Below, piece by piece: positions 8,318 to 15,740 of a stretch of 56,304 bases of DNA. The notes beneath the pieces are model-generated. The model worked only from the letters and a program-made list of their open reading frames with translations, searched no databases and was not told the DNA's origin. Numbering within the stretch: position 1 is the first letter of the stretch; each line of letters begins with the position of its first letter. Location: the IMG/VR virus record IMGVR_UViG_3300027972_000013, positions 1 through 56,304 of that record; one strand, given 5' to 3'. The position numbers were made by a program, and so were the translations under genes. This DNA comes from a virus.

Positions 8318-9013
8318 CTATCCGATTGTATCACGTGTGAGAGGTTCCGTCTCCGCGATGGCGGCGGCGAGCCAGCAGTCGGGCATGTGGTCGAAGCTCT
8401 GATACCGCAGGCAGACGGGGCACGATAACGGCTCGTCGCCGTTATGGCTCTCAAGCCACTCGATCTCTCTGAGCCTTTCCAGCGGGACGAGGCGCATGGA
8501 CGAGGGCGCGATTCCAAGGTTGGCCCTGATCTCGTCAAGTGCGCCCTCCGACAATGGCGGCGGGACAACGTAGTCATTCCTGCCGGTGACGGGATCTTTT
8601 TGCAGCGAGGGCATGGACGAGGGTGAGCCGTCGCGTAACCGCCTTGCGTGCTTGACGTAGTCGGCTACGAACTGGACGAATGCCCTGAGCGCGGCGATCT
8701 GCCGGGCCTGGGCCGCGTTCTCGGCTTCGGCTGCCCGCCGCCCCTTCACGGCCTGGATGAGTGCCTTGTGTTCACCGTCGCGCATCTCGCGGACGAAGTT
8801 GACGCACCTCTCGGGGTTCATGTGAAACTCTGAGCCGAGTGGCGTCAGGCTGACGAGCGCGCGATTGAGAGTGTCGATAGTCGCATCCTTCTTTGCGTTC
8901 TCGGCGCGGAGGGCGGCGAGTTCGGCTGCCGCTGACGCCTTCACGGCGTGGTTGTCAATGTCGCGGTGATCCACTAGAGCGATGGCCTTCTCGATCCAGC
9001 CGGTATCGGTCAC
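8318..9013 (-). CDS. Coiled-coil phage protein with zinc-binding C-terminus
   Basis: A 231-residue protein: helical coils (residues 25-75 and 95-140), then a Pro-rich linker encoded by the 130-bp block also present at 53221-53350, and a C-terminal CPVCLRYQSFDHMPDCWL zinc-finger-like end. The GTG at 9013 is chosen because it overlaps the Lar gene stop (GTGA) after AAGGAGG. A homologue in phage A (52976-53746) has the same coil and linker but a MazG-like C-terminus, so the last domain has been exchanged. Confidence 0.65.
   Translation of the reverse strand: MTDTGWIEKAIALVDHRDIDNHAVKASAAAELAALRAENAKKDATIDTLNRALVSLTPLGSEFHMNPERCVNFVREMRDGEHKALIQAVKGRRAAEAENAAQARQIAALRAFVQFVADYVKHARRLRDGSPSSMPSLQKDPVTGRNDYVVPPPLSEGALDEIRANLGIAPSSMRLVPLERLREIEWLESHNGDEPLSCPVCLRYQSFDHMPDCWLAAAIAETEPLTRDTIG
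8494..8623. repeat. 130-bp block shared with 53221-53350
   Basis: This block matches 53221-53350 with only two mismatches, while the flanking coding sequence is much more diverged. Each copy begins and ends with the 13-base direct repeat GCATGGACGAGGG. It encodes a linker running from PSSM through DYVVPPPLSEGALDEI to PSSMR. Confidence 0.85.
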
Positions 9014-9306
9014 GTCTCCTCCTTCAGGGCTGCGTCTATGCGGGCCGCCAGATCCGCGCTTATCGTGCAGGCCATGGCTTCTCCGAGCAGACAAGCGAGC
9101 CGGTCCTCGCGCGGGCGGCGGTTCCACAGGCCAACTGCCTGGCGTATTGCTTCCTCCATCTTGCCAGCGACCACACGGACTTCGGGGCCGTACATTCTGC
9201 AACCATTGGCGCATTTGACGACGGCGAAGGCGGCTCCATCACGCTGCCAGCGGATTGCCTCTCCAGCGCCATCGCATAGCGGACACGGCTTGATCTTCTC
9301 ACTCAC
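9010..9306 (-). CDS. Lar-like restriction alleviation family protein
   Basis: A 98-residue protein with the Lar arrangement: KPCPLCDG at residues 6-13, VVKCANGC near 30-37 and GLWNRRPRED near 62-71. Lar proteins of Rac-type prophages relieve type I restriction; many phage relatives share only the zinc ribbon and WNRR box, so this activity is not certain. The GTG start overlaps the upstream stop. A relative lies at 53743-54105 in phage A and a more distant zinc-ribbon protein at 54859. Confidence 0.7.
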   Translation of the reverse strand: MSEKIKPCPLCDGAGEAIRWQRDGAAFAVVKCANGCRMYGPEVRVVAGKMEEAIRQAVGLWNRRPREDRLACLLGEAMACTISADLAARIDAALKEET

Positions 9307-9844
9307 GGGCTTCCTCCTTCGCGGCACGGATCGCCCTTGCGCAACAACCAGCATCCTCTCCTGATGCGCGTTCATATAGGCGCGTGTCTGCCGCATCTTC
9401 CGCGCAGACTCTATGAACGATCAGATCGCAGATCCTCGCAGCCTCTTCGAGCGCGTCGCGGCGGGCGTCGCCGTACTCGCGCTTGAGGATCGCGGCGATG
9501 TCGTCAAGCTGCGCATCGGTCATGGCGAATCCGCATAGCGGCCCGACTCTGAGTTGTGCGACTACTTCCTCATGCTTGTCAGGCATCGGGGGCCTCCTTC
9601 GGCCTCTTCGCTCGCAGGCGTTCCAGCAGGCGACAAGATGCTCGGCGTTCGCCCATGCCTCTTGCTGACCATCCGCGCAACGCGAACGGGCATCGTTCTC
9701 TTTTCCGAACCCGGCAAGGACGTTGTCGCGCGCGTCCACACCCGCAACAATCGCGCCATCTCCGCCCAATATCGTGAACTGACAGCGTCCATCGAGTAGC
9801 CGATCCTTGATCGCCAATCGTCCCGGCGTGTGCTTTGTGGTCAT
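9299..9844 (-). CDS. Junction reading frame: HTPG protein N-terminus plus MPD gene
   Basis: One open frame holds two genes. From ATG 9844, MTTKHTPGRLAIKDRLL to HLVACWNACE is the N-terminal part of a common phage protein (HTPG start, NAEHLVACWNACEGI later); its natural continuation is at 56040-56304. At 9610 the sequence switches and continues as a leader into MPDKHEEVVAQL, which has its own ATG at 9586 and AAGGAGG. That second gene (95 residues, ending AAKEEARE) matches the C-terminal half of 54098-54595. I read the fused frame as a recombination or assembly joint, not a designed fusion. Confidence 0.6.
   Translation of the reverse strand: MTTKHTPGRLAIKDRLLDGRCQFTILGGDGAIVAGVDARDNVLAGFGKENDARSRCADGQQEAWANAEHLVACWNACERRGRRRPPMPDKHEEVVAQLRVGPLCGFAMTDAQLDDIAAILKREYGDARRDALEEAARICDLIVHRVCAEDAADTRLYERASGEDAGCCARAIRAAKEEARE
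9611..9737. repeat. 127-bp exact repeat, internal copy
   Basis: Identical to the last 127 bases of the window (56178-56304). The base to the left differs (g here, c at 56177), so identity stops exactly where the two sequences branch. See the repeat entry at the right end. Confidence 0.95.
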
Positions 9845-9892
9845 GCTCTCCACCTCCGCACCATCATACCATGCAAGCCCGGCCAATACAAG

Positions 9893-11203
9893 TCACAGCG
9901 ACACCGAGCCCACGCTGATCGTTCGATCGTGCAGCATCAGTTCGCTTAGGCCATGCACCATCGCGTCTAGCCTGTCCGGGCTCCAGTCTGTGTCGCCGTC
10001 CCAGTTGCAGAGCTGGTCCTCGAGCTCGGGGAAGATGCCAACATGATGGATGCGCCCTTGTTCGTAGAGGCTGGCGATCGGCTCGGCGCGCACCACCTTG
10101 CCACGCATGGCAGACACCGCCCGATACGAGACGGACGGATCGAGCGTTCGTAGGTTCGCCTCAACGAGGTCGCCGCCCTGGTTGACTTCGGCGATCACCG
10201 CATCCGCCTTCCATCGGTAGTAGGCCTCGATCGCCTTGCGCCCCCACTGCTGCGGCGTGTAGCGCCCCGATAGATCCTCGAGCACGTAGCCTTCCTCGCC
10301 GAGACAGCCAGCCACGATGATCCCCGTCTCGTCACTCGTCTTCTGCGCCGTCACCGCGGGGTCGATCGCTACCACCACACGCTTGAGGTCGGGGGCTGTC
10401 CGTATACGCACCTTCTCGATTAGCTCCCGCGTCCACAGCGCGCCCGGCACCTCCTCGAGCATGTCTCCGTAGAGCTCCTGTTGCCCAAGCGTCGTGCCCT
10501 CGTACTTCTTCACGATCTGCTCGTAGAACGCACCGGCAAGGTTCGGTCGGTTCTCGTAGGTGGACCCACGGATGACCGCCGTGGTCGGAGAGGAGATAAG
10601 GTCGCGGATGAGCGTCTTGGGCTTCGGTGTGGTCGTCACTACGCAGCGCGGATTGTCACCCAGGCGCAGCCCGAACATCAGCATGTCCCACGCCTCGGCG
10701 TAGCGCCAACTCGCTACCTCATCGCACCACGCGCCGTCATGCTGCGGGCCTCTCAGTCGCTCGGGCTCGTCGGCTGAGTAGGTCGTCGCCATCGCGCCAT
10801 TCTTCCAGGTGATCCGGCGCTTGCTTGGCTCGTACAGCGGCTTGTCCCAACTCGGGCAACACGATAGGACACCCGACTCTCCTTCGATCATCACGTCTCT
10901 AGCGTCTGCCGCAGTCGGGGCAACGATCGCCATGCGCTTGCACGCCCCGCCCTCTACTTGCGCCCGCACCCACTCAGCGCCCGCGCGAGTCTTTCCGAAC
11001 CCGCGCCCGGTGAGGAGCAACCACACGCGCCAGTCACCCGGAGGCGGAAGTTGCTTGGGCCGCGCTATCGCTTCCCAGCAGTACGCTCCCCGCTCTATCT
11101 CGTTAGGGTGCTGCGCTAGGTGAGCCTGAATCCTCGCCGCCGCTTGCGAGTCTAGCGAGTCGATCCAAGAACGCTCTTCCTCGGTCGCTGATTTCAAGCC
11201 CAA
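9893..11203 (-). CDS. terL: Terminase large subunit (phage A)
   Basis: A 436-residue packaging ATPase-nuclease. Walker A is LTGRGFGKTRAG (about residue 64), Walker B HDGAWCDEVASW (about 157), coupling motif CVVTTTPKPK (about 188). The nuclease starts VVVAIDPAVTAQKTSDETG (about 279) and keeps AEVNQGGDLV and SPDRLDAMVHGL. The first codon is TTG 11203 or TTG 11197; GGAGG spacing favours the latter. The ATPase is of the RGFGKT type, unlike phage B, but the nuclease is clearly homologous. It carries the first CGTATACG site of the window (10401). Confidence 0.93.
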   Translation of the reverse strand: MGLKSATEEERSWIDSLDSQAAARIQAHLAQHPNEIERGAYCWEAIARPKQLPPPGDWRVWLLLTGRGFGKTRAGAEWVRAQVEGGACKRMAIVAPTAADARDVMIEGESGVLSCCPSWDKPLYEPSKRRITWKNGAMATTYSADEPERLRGPQHDGAWCDEVASWRYAEAWDMLMFGLRLGDNPRCVVTTTPKPKTLIRDLISSPTTAVIRGSTYENRPNLAGAFYEQIVKKYEGTTLGQQELYGDMLEEVPGALWTRELIEKVRIRTAPDLKRVVVAIDPAVTAQKTSDETGIIVAGCLGEEGYVLEDLSGRYTPQQWGRKAIEAYYRWKADAVIAEVNQGGDLVEANLRTLDPSVSYRAVSAMRGKVVRAEPIASLYEQGRIHHVGIFPELEDQLCNWDGDTDWSPDRLDAMVHGLSELMLHDRTISVGSVSL

Positions 11204-11561
11204 CGCCTCCGCTCAACTCCATCTTCTCGGGAAGGCTCACGCCCGACATCTCAATGATCGCCTTCGCCGCGTTCACCTTCGCCGCAGCCGGGGACTTCTC
11301 GTCGCCAAGGACGTCGAGCAGCGCCTCGATTCCCTTGTCCGCCCCGCCAAGCAGCTTGTCTCGACTCGCCGTGCGGATTAGGTCGCGGATCGCATCAAGC
11401 TCGGCCACCACCACGGCAGAGCCAAGGAAGTTCTCGTAGGCGTTCTTCGCAGTAGATTCAGCCGCGCCCGCCTTCAACGCTGCGTCCTTAGCATTCTTGA
11501 AGCCGTTCGCCACGTACTCCTCGACGAACTTCCTCTGGAGCGTGGTCAGATCGTCAGCCAT
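11103..11561 (-). CDS. terS: Terminase small subunit (phage A)
   Basis: A 152-residue DNA-recognition subunit of the Terminase_2/XtmA type: LTTLQRKFVEEYVANGFKNA, then KDAALKAGAAESTAKNAYENFL is the N-terminal helix-turn-helix, followed by an oligomerisation helix region (EALLDVLGDEKSPAAAKVNAAKAII). The ATG at 11561 has GGAGAG upstream and sits 17 bases after the previous gene; a CGTATACG site fills that gap. It overlaps TerL by about 100 bases. Confidence 0.88.
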   Translation of the reverse strand: MADDLTTLQRKFVEEYVANGFKNAKDAALKAGAAESTAKNAYENFLGSAVVVAELDAIRDLIRTASRDKLLGGADKGIEALLDVLGDEKSPAAAKVNAAKAIIEMSGVSLPEKMELSGGVGLEISDRGRAFLDRLARLASGGEDSGSPSAAP

Positions 11562-11578
11562 GTCTCTCCGTATACGCA

Positions 11579-11821
11579 TCAGCCATGGTCGGGCCTCTTC
11601 TCTCTGTGCCAACCAGATCGCGTCAACACCGGCTCCCACCACTCGCCGTCAATGGACGCCCCGAGGATGTCGTCCGGCTCCACATAGGCAACAAGAATGT
11701 CGTCACGCATCACCGGAATCAGCATCTCTGCCCCATCGCGCACTTCCCTCCGCGCGCCGAATCGTTGAAGAATCGGCAAGGCCGCCAACTGCGCTTCCGT
11801 CTTGATATGCTCTTGGCTCAC
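11579..11821 (-). CDS. Hypothetical protein
   Basis: An 80-residue protein with alternating strands (EMLIPVMRDDILVAYVEPDDIL) and a Trp-rich end (WWEPVLTRSGWHREKR). The GTG start overlaps the hexapeptide transferase stop (GTGA) behind GGGGGAG. It is translated between the acyltransferase and TerS. No family is recognised. Confidence 0.6.
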   Translation of the reverse strand: MSQEHIKTEAQLAALPILQRFGARREVRDGAEMLIPVMRDDILVAYVEPDDILGASIDGEWWEPVLTRSGWHREKRPDHG

Positions 11822-12246
11822 AGCAACTCCCCCGCCTCTCTCCGCGCGATGTAGTCAGTCAGCTCATACGGATCGCGGTCGCGTATACGTCGCGCCGGAT
11901 TGCCCGCCACGATCATCTCGGGCGGCACGTTCTCGGTAACAACCGCCCCCGCCCCGACGATTGACCCCGCGCCAACTGTTACGCCCGGAAGGATGATCGC
12001 CCCGTAGCCGATGTAGCAGTTGTCCCCGATCACGCACCGCTCTCCCTCTAGCTGAAATGGCCCATGCGACAACAGCGCCGCCTCTCCGGCAATCACGCAG
12101 TTGCGCCCGATCCTCACCTTCTCGGGGAAGACGAGATCAACGCAGCCCCACACCTGGCAGTTCTCGCCAACCTCAACACCGCGGCGACGCAACTCCTCGA
12201 TGTCGCAGCGTATACGCTCTCTTAGCTGCGCCTCTTGACTCGTCAT
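11818..12246 (-). CDS. Hexapeptide-repeat acyltransferase-like protein
   Basis: A 142-residue left-handed beta-helix protein. The repeats VGENCQVWG, VRIGRNCVIAGEA, CVIGDNCYIGYGA, IILPGVTVGAGSIVGAGAVV fit the [LIV]-G-x-x-x-x hexapeptide code, ending with the maltose O-acetyltransferase-like MIVAGNPARRI. Such enzymes transfer acetyl or other acyl groups to sugars or amino sugars. A His in LLSHGPF could be catalytic. A second relative lies at 12857-13231. Sugar acylation enzymes in phages are known for altering host O-antigen, but these lack membrane segments. Confidence 0.8.
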   Translation of the reverse strand: MTSQEAQLRERIRCDIEELRRRGVEVGENCQVWGCVDLVFPEKVRIGRNCVIAGEAALLSHGPFQLEGERCVIGDNCYIGYGAIILPGVTVGAGSIVGAGAVVTENVPPEMIVAGNPARRIRDRDPYELTDYIARREAGELL

Positions 12247-12323
12247 CCGTCACCGCCAAGAACTAGAGGGGGTGGGGTCAAATGAAAGCCGTCAGCGGCG
12301 AGAAGGGGGTAGGTCTTTTTCAT
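12243..12323 (-). CDS. 26-residue microprotein
   Basis: MKKTYPLLAADGFHLTPPPL onward. The ATG at 12323 overlaps the Hjc-like gene stop (TGATG) behind AGGGGG at six bases, and its stop overlaps the acyltransferase start (ATGA). The exact fit between two coupled genes is the evidence. It could be a coupling peptide or a small functional protein. Confidence 0.5.
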   Translation of the reverse strand: MKKTYPLLAADGFHLTPPPLVLGGDG

Positions 12324-12628
12324 CACCAACCCCCTACCGCCAACTTCCCAAGCAGGTCGCCCCATCTCATCAACACCAGCGTCTCGCCGCGATCCTGGCG
12401 AAACACCACCCCGTCCGCGCCGTCCGGTATCGCTAGGTACTCGGCCACTCTCGCCCGCCGCTTGGCCTGGAGGCGGCAACCTTGGACAAGCAGATCAACC
12501 GCTTCGCCCTCGCCAAGCGCCCGCCCGTTCGACCCCCACGCCCGCTCTGCCTCAAGCCCGTGCGCGACGGCCTCGTTGACCAATTCTCGCTCAAAGCCAG
12601 ATCCCTTCCGCTTGCTACCCGCGCCCAA
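12323..12628 (-). CDS. Holliday-junction resolvase-like (Hjc/PD-(D/E)XK) nuclease
   Basis: About 101 residues. GSKRKGSGFERELVNEAVAHG, RAWGSNG, EAVDLLVQGCRLQAKRRARV is the Hjc pattern: early Glu (FERE), Asp (VDLL) and the E/QxK motif (QAKRR) of the PD-(D/E)XK fold. In phages such small resolvases clear branched DNA before packaging, and it does lie just upstream of TerS/TerL. The start is TTG 12628 (GGGGGAG at seven bases) or TTG 12634. Confidence 0.75.
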   Translation of the reverse strand: MGAGSKRKGSGFERELVNEAVAHGLEAERAWGSNGRALGEGEAVDLLVQGCRLQAKRRARVAEYLAIPDGADGVVFRQDRGETLVLMRWGDLLGKLAVGGW

Positions 12629-12860
12629 GGTCAATCTCCCCCAGAGACCTCTCGCCCCTTACGTCCTTCACCACAACTTCCATCACGCCGCGCCCCTTGT
12701 CGTACAGACACTCCACCCGCGCAACGTCCTTCTCCCCTCGAGAGAACGTCCAGGTCGGCGCGTCTCCGTCCTCGATGTTGTAGCCCTCTCGCCCCATCCC
12801 AAACACCTCGCCAACAGCTAACCCGATAGCCCAGCGAGCGGACAAGGAAGATCCGCTCAC
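12615..12860 (-). CDS. Hypothetical protein
   Basis: An 81-residue protein (MSGSSLSARWAIGLAVGEVF onward) with a short hydrophobic start, an acidic centre and a beta-rich second half (VARVECLYDKGRGVMEVVVKD). The GTG at 12860 overlaps the upstream stop (GTGA) behind GAGGGTGG, which is better than the ATG at 12881. Function unknown. Confidence 0.6.
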   Translation of the reverse strand: MSGSSLSARWAIGLAVGEVFGMGREGYNIEDGDAPTWTFSRGEKDVARVECLYDKGRGVMEVVVKDVRGERSLGEIDLGRG

Positions 12861-13231
12861 GGAGCCACCCTCGCCGGACATCCGTATACGGTCGCGCCCG
12901 CCGGAACGTCACGGTTCACAAACGAGCACGCCCCGACGGTCGCCAAATCCCCAATCGTCACGCCGGGCATCACAACGGAGTTCGCGCCAACGCCCGCCCC
13001 GCGCCCTATCGTCACCTTGCCCCGCTTGCCGTCAATCGTCGAGACAGAGTAGACAGCGCAATGCGCCCCAAGCTGAGCCCCGTAACCGATCTCGACGCCC
13101 TCTTCGGCCTGGATGTAGGTGAATGCCCCGATGTCGGTATGCTCCCCCAACTCGAGACGCTCGGGGCAGCGCACGATCCATCCCCACTTCGTCGGCACTC
13201 CATCCTCGATGACGGGGCGCTCCCAGGTCAT
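12857..13231 (-). CDS. Second hexapeptide-repeat acyltransferase-like protein
   Basis: A 124-residue beta-helix protein: LGEHTDIGAFTYIQAEEG, VEIGYGAQLGAHCAVYSVST, VTIGRGAGVGANSVVMPGVT, IGDLATVGACSFV, ending TVYGCPARVAP. The GAHCAVYS loop places a His where LbetaH transferases keep their catalytic base, and the layout resembles the sugar O- or N-acyltransferases of nucleotide-sugar loci. ATG 13231 follows AGGGAAG and overlaps the zinc protein stop. With 11818-12246 it forms a two-enzyme set around the Hjc-like gene. Confidence 0.78.
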   Translation of the reverse strand: MTWERPVIEDGVPTKWGWIVRCPERLELGEHTDIGAFTYIQAEEGVEIGYGAQLGAHCAVYSVSTIDGKRGKVTIGRGAGVGANSVVMPGVTIGDLATVGACSFVNRDVPAGATVYGCPARVAP

Positions 13232-13404
13232 TTCTTCCCTCGCGATGGATGGAATTGGACCGCTGTCTTGGGAGGCATCCGCACCATCGCCCCAGTCGCC
13301 CCACACGCGGTACAGGCCATCCGCTTGTCGGCATCCTCGGGGCGATCAACTAAGACAAAGTCCTGCTCGCCGCAGACTTCGCACTCAAAGGTGTATCGAA
13401 TCAT
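13228..13404 (-). CDS. FmdB-like small zinc-ribbon protein
   Basis: A 58-residue protein starting MIRYTFECEVCGEQDFVLVD with a second pair CTACGATGAMVRMP, the two CxxC knuckles of FmdB-type zinc ribbons. The stop overlaps the acyltransferase start as ATGA. It may bind DNA or regulate; phage copies are common and uncharacterised. Confidence 0.7.
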   Translation of the reverse strand: MIRYTFECEVCGEQDFVLVDRPEDADKRMACTACGATGAMVRMPPKTAVQFHPSRGKK

Positions 13405-13473
13405 GTTGCCAAGATTGGCGCTGGGTTGTATACGAATCGCGGCTGCAACCGCTGCGTCACTTGTCCCTCACCC

Positions 13474-13743
13474 CTAGTTCTCTTTCATTGTACCACTCTG
13501 TACCCCGGAAACCAAGCGATCTAGCTGGCGTCCGGGCATTTCGTAGTCGATCTTCGTCACCGATCCATCATGGACATTGACGTGGCATTGCATGTCGGCA
13601 TGGAGTAGAGCGTACCGCGAGAATCTCGCCATCTCCTCTACGTTCCTCTTTGACAGCGCCGCCGCGCTTAGTATCGCCATCACGTCCTGAGCATTGAGAG
13701 CAAAGTGTTCGCCAACCACTTCCATCGCCGACTCCCAGGGCAT
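13474..13743 (-). CDS. Hypothetical protein after a nine-G tract
   Basis: An 89-residue protein from ATG 13743 or, with a better ribosome site (GGGAG at six bases), ATG 13725 (MEVVGEHFALNAQDVMAIL). It has a helical middle (KRNVEEMARFSRYALLHADM) and a beta end. A run of nine G residues (13744-13752 on the complementary strand) lies directly before the first ATG. Promoter 13835-13862 is upstream. Confidence 0.55.
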   Translation of the reverse strand: MPWESAMEVVGEHFALNAQDVMAILSAAALSKRNVEEMARFSRYALLHADMQCHVNVHDGSVTKIDYEMPGRQLDRLVSGVQSGTMKEN

Positions 13744-13834
13744 CCCCCCCCCTCATAGCCCTGATTGGGTCCAGAATGTGGGGACTTGCGTTACTCGTCT
13801 CCGCATTCGCAGCAGCGAGCATCGTCCTAGCTAT

Positions 13835-13862
13835 ATCATACACGAATCGCTTGCTTTGTCTA
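13835..13862 (-). promoter_or_regulatory. Sigma70-like promoter
   Basis: TAGACA (13862-13857), 16 bases, then TATGAT (13840-13835), each one mismatch from consensus. It overlaps the stop of the HNH gene and would serve 13474-13743 and possibly the acyltransferase-terminase genes downstream. Confidence 0.6.
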
Positions 13863-14714
13863 GCTTGCTGTGATTGGTACAGACTCCGCCTCACTGTCTG
13901 TTGTGATCGCTTGAAACCACTCAATCACAGGGACATCATCACCCCCCGGCCTAATCAGCTTGCCCCCTTCTGCTCTCATCCCGTAGACCGTCTTCCCGAT
14001 CTTCACGAGGACGTCGCCAGGCTGCATCTCATCCCTGAGCCCGTCTTCGTTCGCTGTCCGATAGTAGGTCGGTCCCTCTCCGCACAGGCGCAGATAGAAG
14101 AACGCCCGATCTTCCTTGTCACCACCCGCCTCTCTCAGCCGCTTCGCGTACTCGGCCTCCGTCTCATCGGGCAGCCAGTCGAGTTGGATCATCCTCCCTT
14201 CTCCGTACCGCTTCGCTAACCTAGTGGCCTTCGTCCCATCCCATCCCCGCGCCGCGCAATACTCCTTCCAGCTACGCGAATCCTGGTCGAGCGACTTCCA
14301 GGCATCGTCAGCCCACAGCCGCCACACGTCCTTCGCTACGTCCCCGTCGATTCTGTGGAGGCCCTGTATGCGCGCCTCGACCGGCTCTAGCTCCTCGGCC
14401 AGTTTGCGACGGTGGAACCACAAGCGAGAGTGGGGGATCTTGCGATGCTCGATGTCCATGACCTCGAGCGCGCCACCGCCCCACCTAGCGATGATGAGGC
14501 TGCCCGCAGTGACTTTGGCATGGTCGTCTAGGCAGAGCGTGATGCAGTTCTCTACCGTGTCGAGTTCGTCCGAGCCTCCCATTCCGAGCGGGTTGACATG
14601 ATGCACTTGGAGGCAGCCGCGCTGATCGAGGTCGCGGCCATCTCTTCCACACACTTGACAGCGGAACCCGTCGCGCTCGAGAGCCGCCGCCCTCACCGCT
14701 TCGCTCCGACTCAC
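13860..14714 (-). CDS. HNH endonuclease
   Basis: A 284-residue protein. The N-terminal 60 residues hold the HNH nuclease: FRCQVCGRDG, LQVHHVNPLGMGG and ENCITLCLDDHAKV, with paired cysteines for zinc and the HH catalytic pair. The remaining 200 residues are a separate helical and beta region (WKEYCAARGWDG; LVKIGKTVYGMRAEGG) that could direct DNA binding. It overlaps the replication gene by four bases. It may be a homing enzyme or act in packaging or recombination. Confidence 0.82.
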   Translation of the reverse strand: MSRSEAVRAAALERDGFRCQVCGRDGRDLDQRGCLQVHHVNPLGMGGSDELDTVENCITLCLDDHAKVTAGSLIIARWGGGALEVMDIEHRKIPHSRLWFHRRKLAEELEPVEARIQGLHRIDGDVAKDVWRLWADDAWKSLDQDSRSWKEYCAARGWDGTKATRLAKRYGEGRMIQLDWLPDETEAEYAKRLREAGGDKEDRAFFYLRLCGEGPTYYRTANEDGLRDEMQPGDVLVKIGKTVYGMRAEGGKLIRPGGDDVPVIEWFQAITTDSEAESVPITAS

Positions 14715-15703
14715 CTCACACGCTCCTTCTCGTCTACGACTACTCCCCGCGCCTCAAGCCGCGCCTTGATGTCTGCCGCCCGCTCCTCGTGCCGCTGTTG
14801 CGCGGCCTGGAGGCCAGCGATCTTCTGCCTGTCCTCCGGCGTGAGAACGTCACGCTGCCGCTCTAGTCCGATTTCGGTTGCCGCAGAACGCGCCGCAGAT
14901 AGACACCGCTTGTACTGTGCCAGCATCTCATCCCCCGCCTCGTCTGTAGACGCTTTGTCTCCGTTTGCAGACTTTCTGTCTACGGGCTTCGGCGGTTGCT
15001 GGTAGTCCTTCCATCTCTCCTGGCCCAACCAGGTCGCCGCGTGCGCGATGAACCGTTCTTCAGTTGCCTCCAGCCGACACGCCTGTGAGTAGTGGCGCTT
15101 GCCGATCGCCAGCTCTTCCTTCGTCGCACCGTTCTTCCGCGCCGCAACGTACTTCTCCTCGGACTTCTTTCGGTTGACGCGACGTGGGTAGCCTGGTTCG
15201 CCATCCTCACCAGACCACCAGGCGGAGAACTCAGAGGCGATGACTTCCTTCTGAGAACGCTCCCTCGGCTTGGCCGAGGAAGAATACTCTTCTCTAATAC
15301 TCTCTCTACTACTAACACTAGAGCTTCCCGACTCGGGTAGGGATGATGCCCTACTCGGGCAGGGATGAGACCCTACCGGGGCAGGGATGGGAAGTCCCTT
15401 CCCGATCTGGGTAGGGATGGGAACAAGGCGGCGATCTCGCTTGCCGCTCGGCCCATAGGTGCGGGTCAAGTAGCCTCTGTTGACAAGGGAAGAAACGTAT
15501 GCCTCGACGGTTCGCTCGGCGTATCCGAGTTGATCTCCGAGCCATTCATTCGACGCGAAGCACTCGCCCGTCTTCGTCGAGAGTCCATTGATCCTGCCCC
15601 ACAAAACCTTCTCCCCCATGCATAGCTCAGAGGATGCCAGGATGTGTGGCGGGATGAGAACCCAACCGACGTCAGACTCTGCGTCGTGCGCTACTTGTCC
15701 CAT
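14711..15703 (-). CDS. Winged-helix replication initiator-like protein
   Basis: A 330-residue protein. Residues 10-85 form a winged helix (VGWVLIPPHILASSELCMGE, FASNEWLGDQLGYAERTVEA, SSLVNRGYLTRTYG) typical of phage replication initiators of the DnaD/O type. A Pro/Ser-rich linker follows (about 95-130), encoded by iteron-like repeats, then a helical domain (about 150-220) and a charged C-terminal coil. With no phage polymerase or helicase visible, it likely loads host replication proteins. ATG 15703 follows GAGGGAGAGC; an upstream GTG at 15715 is possible. Confidence 0.75.
   Translation of the reverse strand: MGQVAHDAESDVGWVLIPPHILASSELCMGEKVLWGRINGLSTKTGECFASNEWLGDQLGYAERTVEAYVSSLVNRGYLTRTYGPSGKRDRRLVPIPTQIGKGLPIPAPVGSHPCPSRASSLPESGSSSVSSRESIREEYSSSAKPRERSQKEVIASEFSAWWSGEDGEPGYPRRVNRKKSEEKYVAARKNGATKEELAIGKRHYSQACRLEATEERFIAHAATWLGQERWKDYQQPPKPVDRKSANGDKASTDEAGDEMLAQYKRCLSAARSAATEIGLERQRDVLTPEDRQKIAGLQAAQQRHEERAADIKARLEARGVVVDEKERVR
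15275..15419. repeat. Iterons and AT-rich stretch inside replication gene; candidate origin
   Basis: Four direct copies of GGGYAGGGATG start at 15335, 15357, 15379 and 15409, spaced 22, 22 and 30 bases, so nearly on one face of the helix. The first two lie in a longer 22-base unit ending CCCTA. Directly beside them, 15285-15330 is unusually AT-rich with pyrimidine runs. Iterons plus an AT-rich element inside an initiator gene is the architecture of the lambda origin within gene O. Confidence 0.65.
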
Positions 15704-15740
15704 GCTCTCCCTCACTAGCTGACTGCAATCAGCCGATCAC

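Noticed and set aside
12281-12335. Terminator hairpin GGGGGT/ACCCCC
   Set aside because: Only six paired bases over an 18-base loop, no U-tract on the minus strand, and it lies in the microgene.
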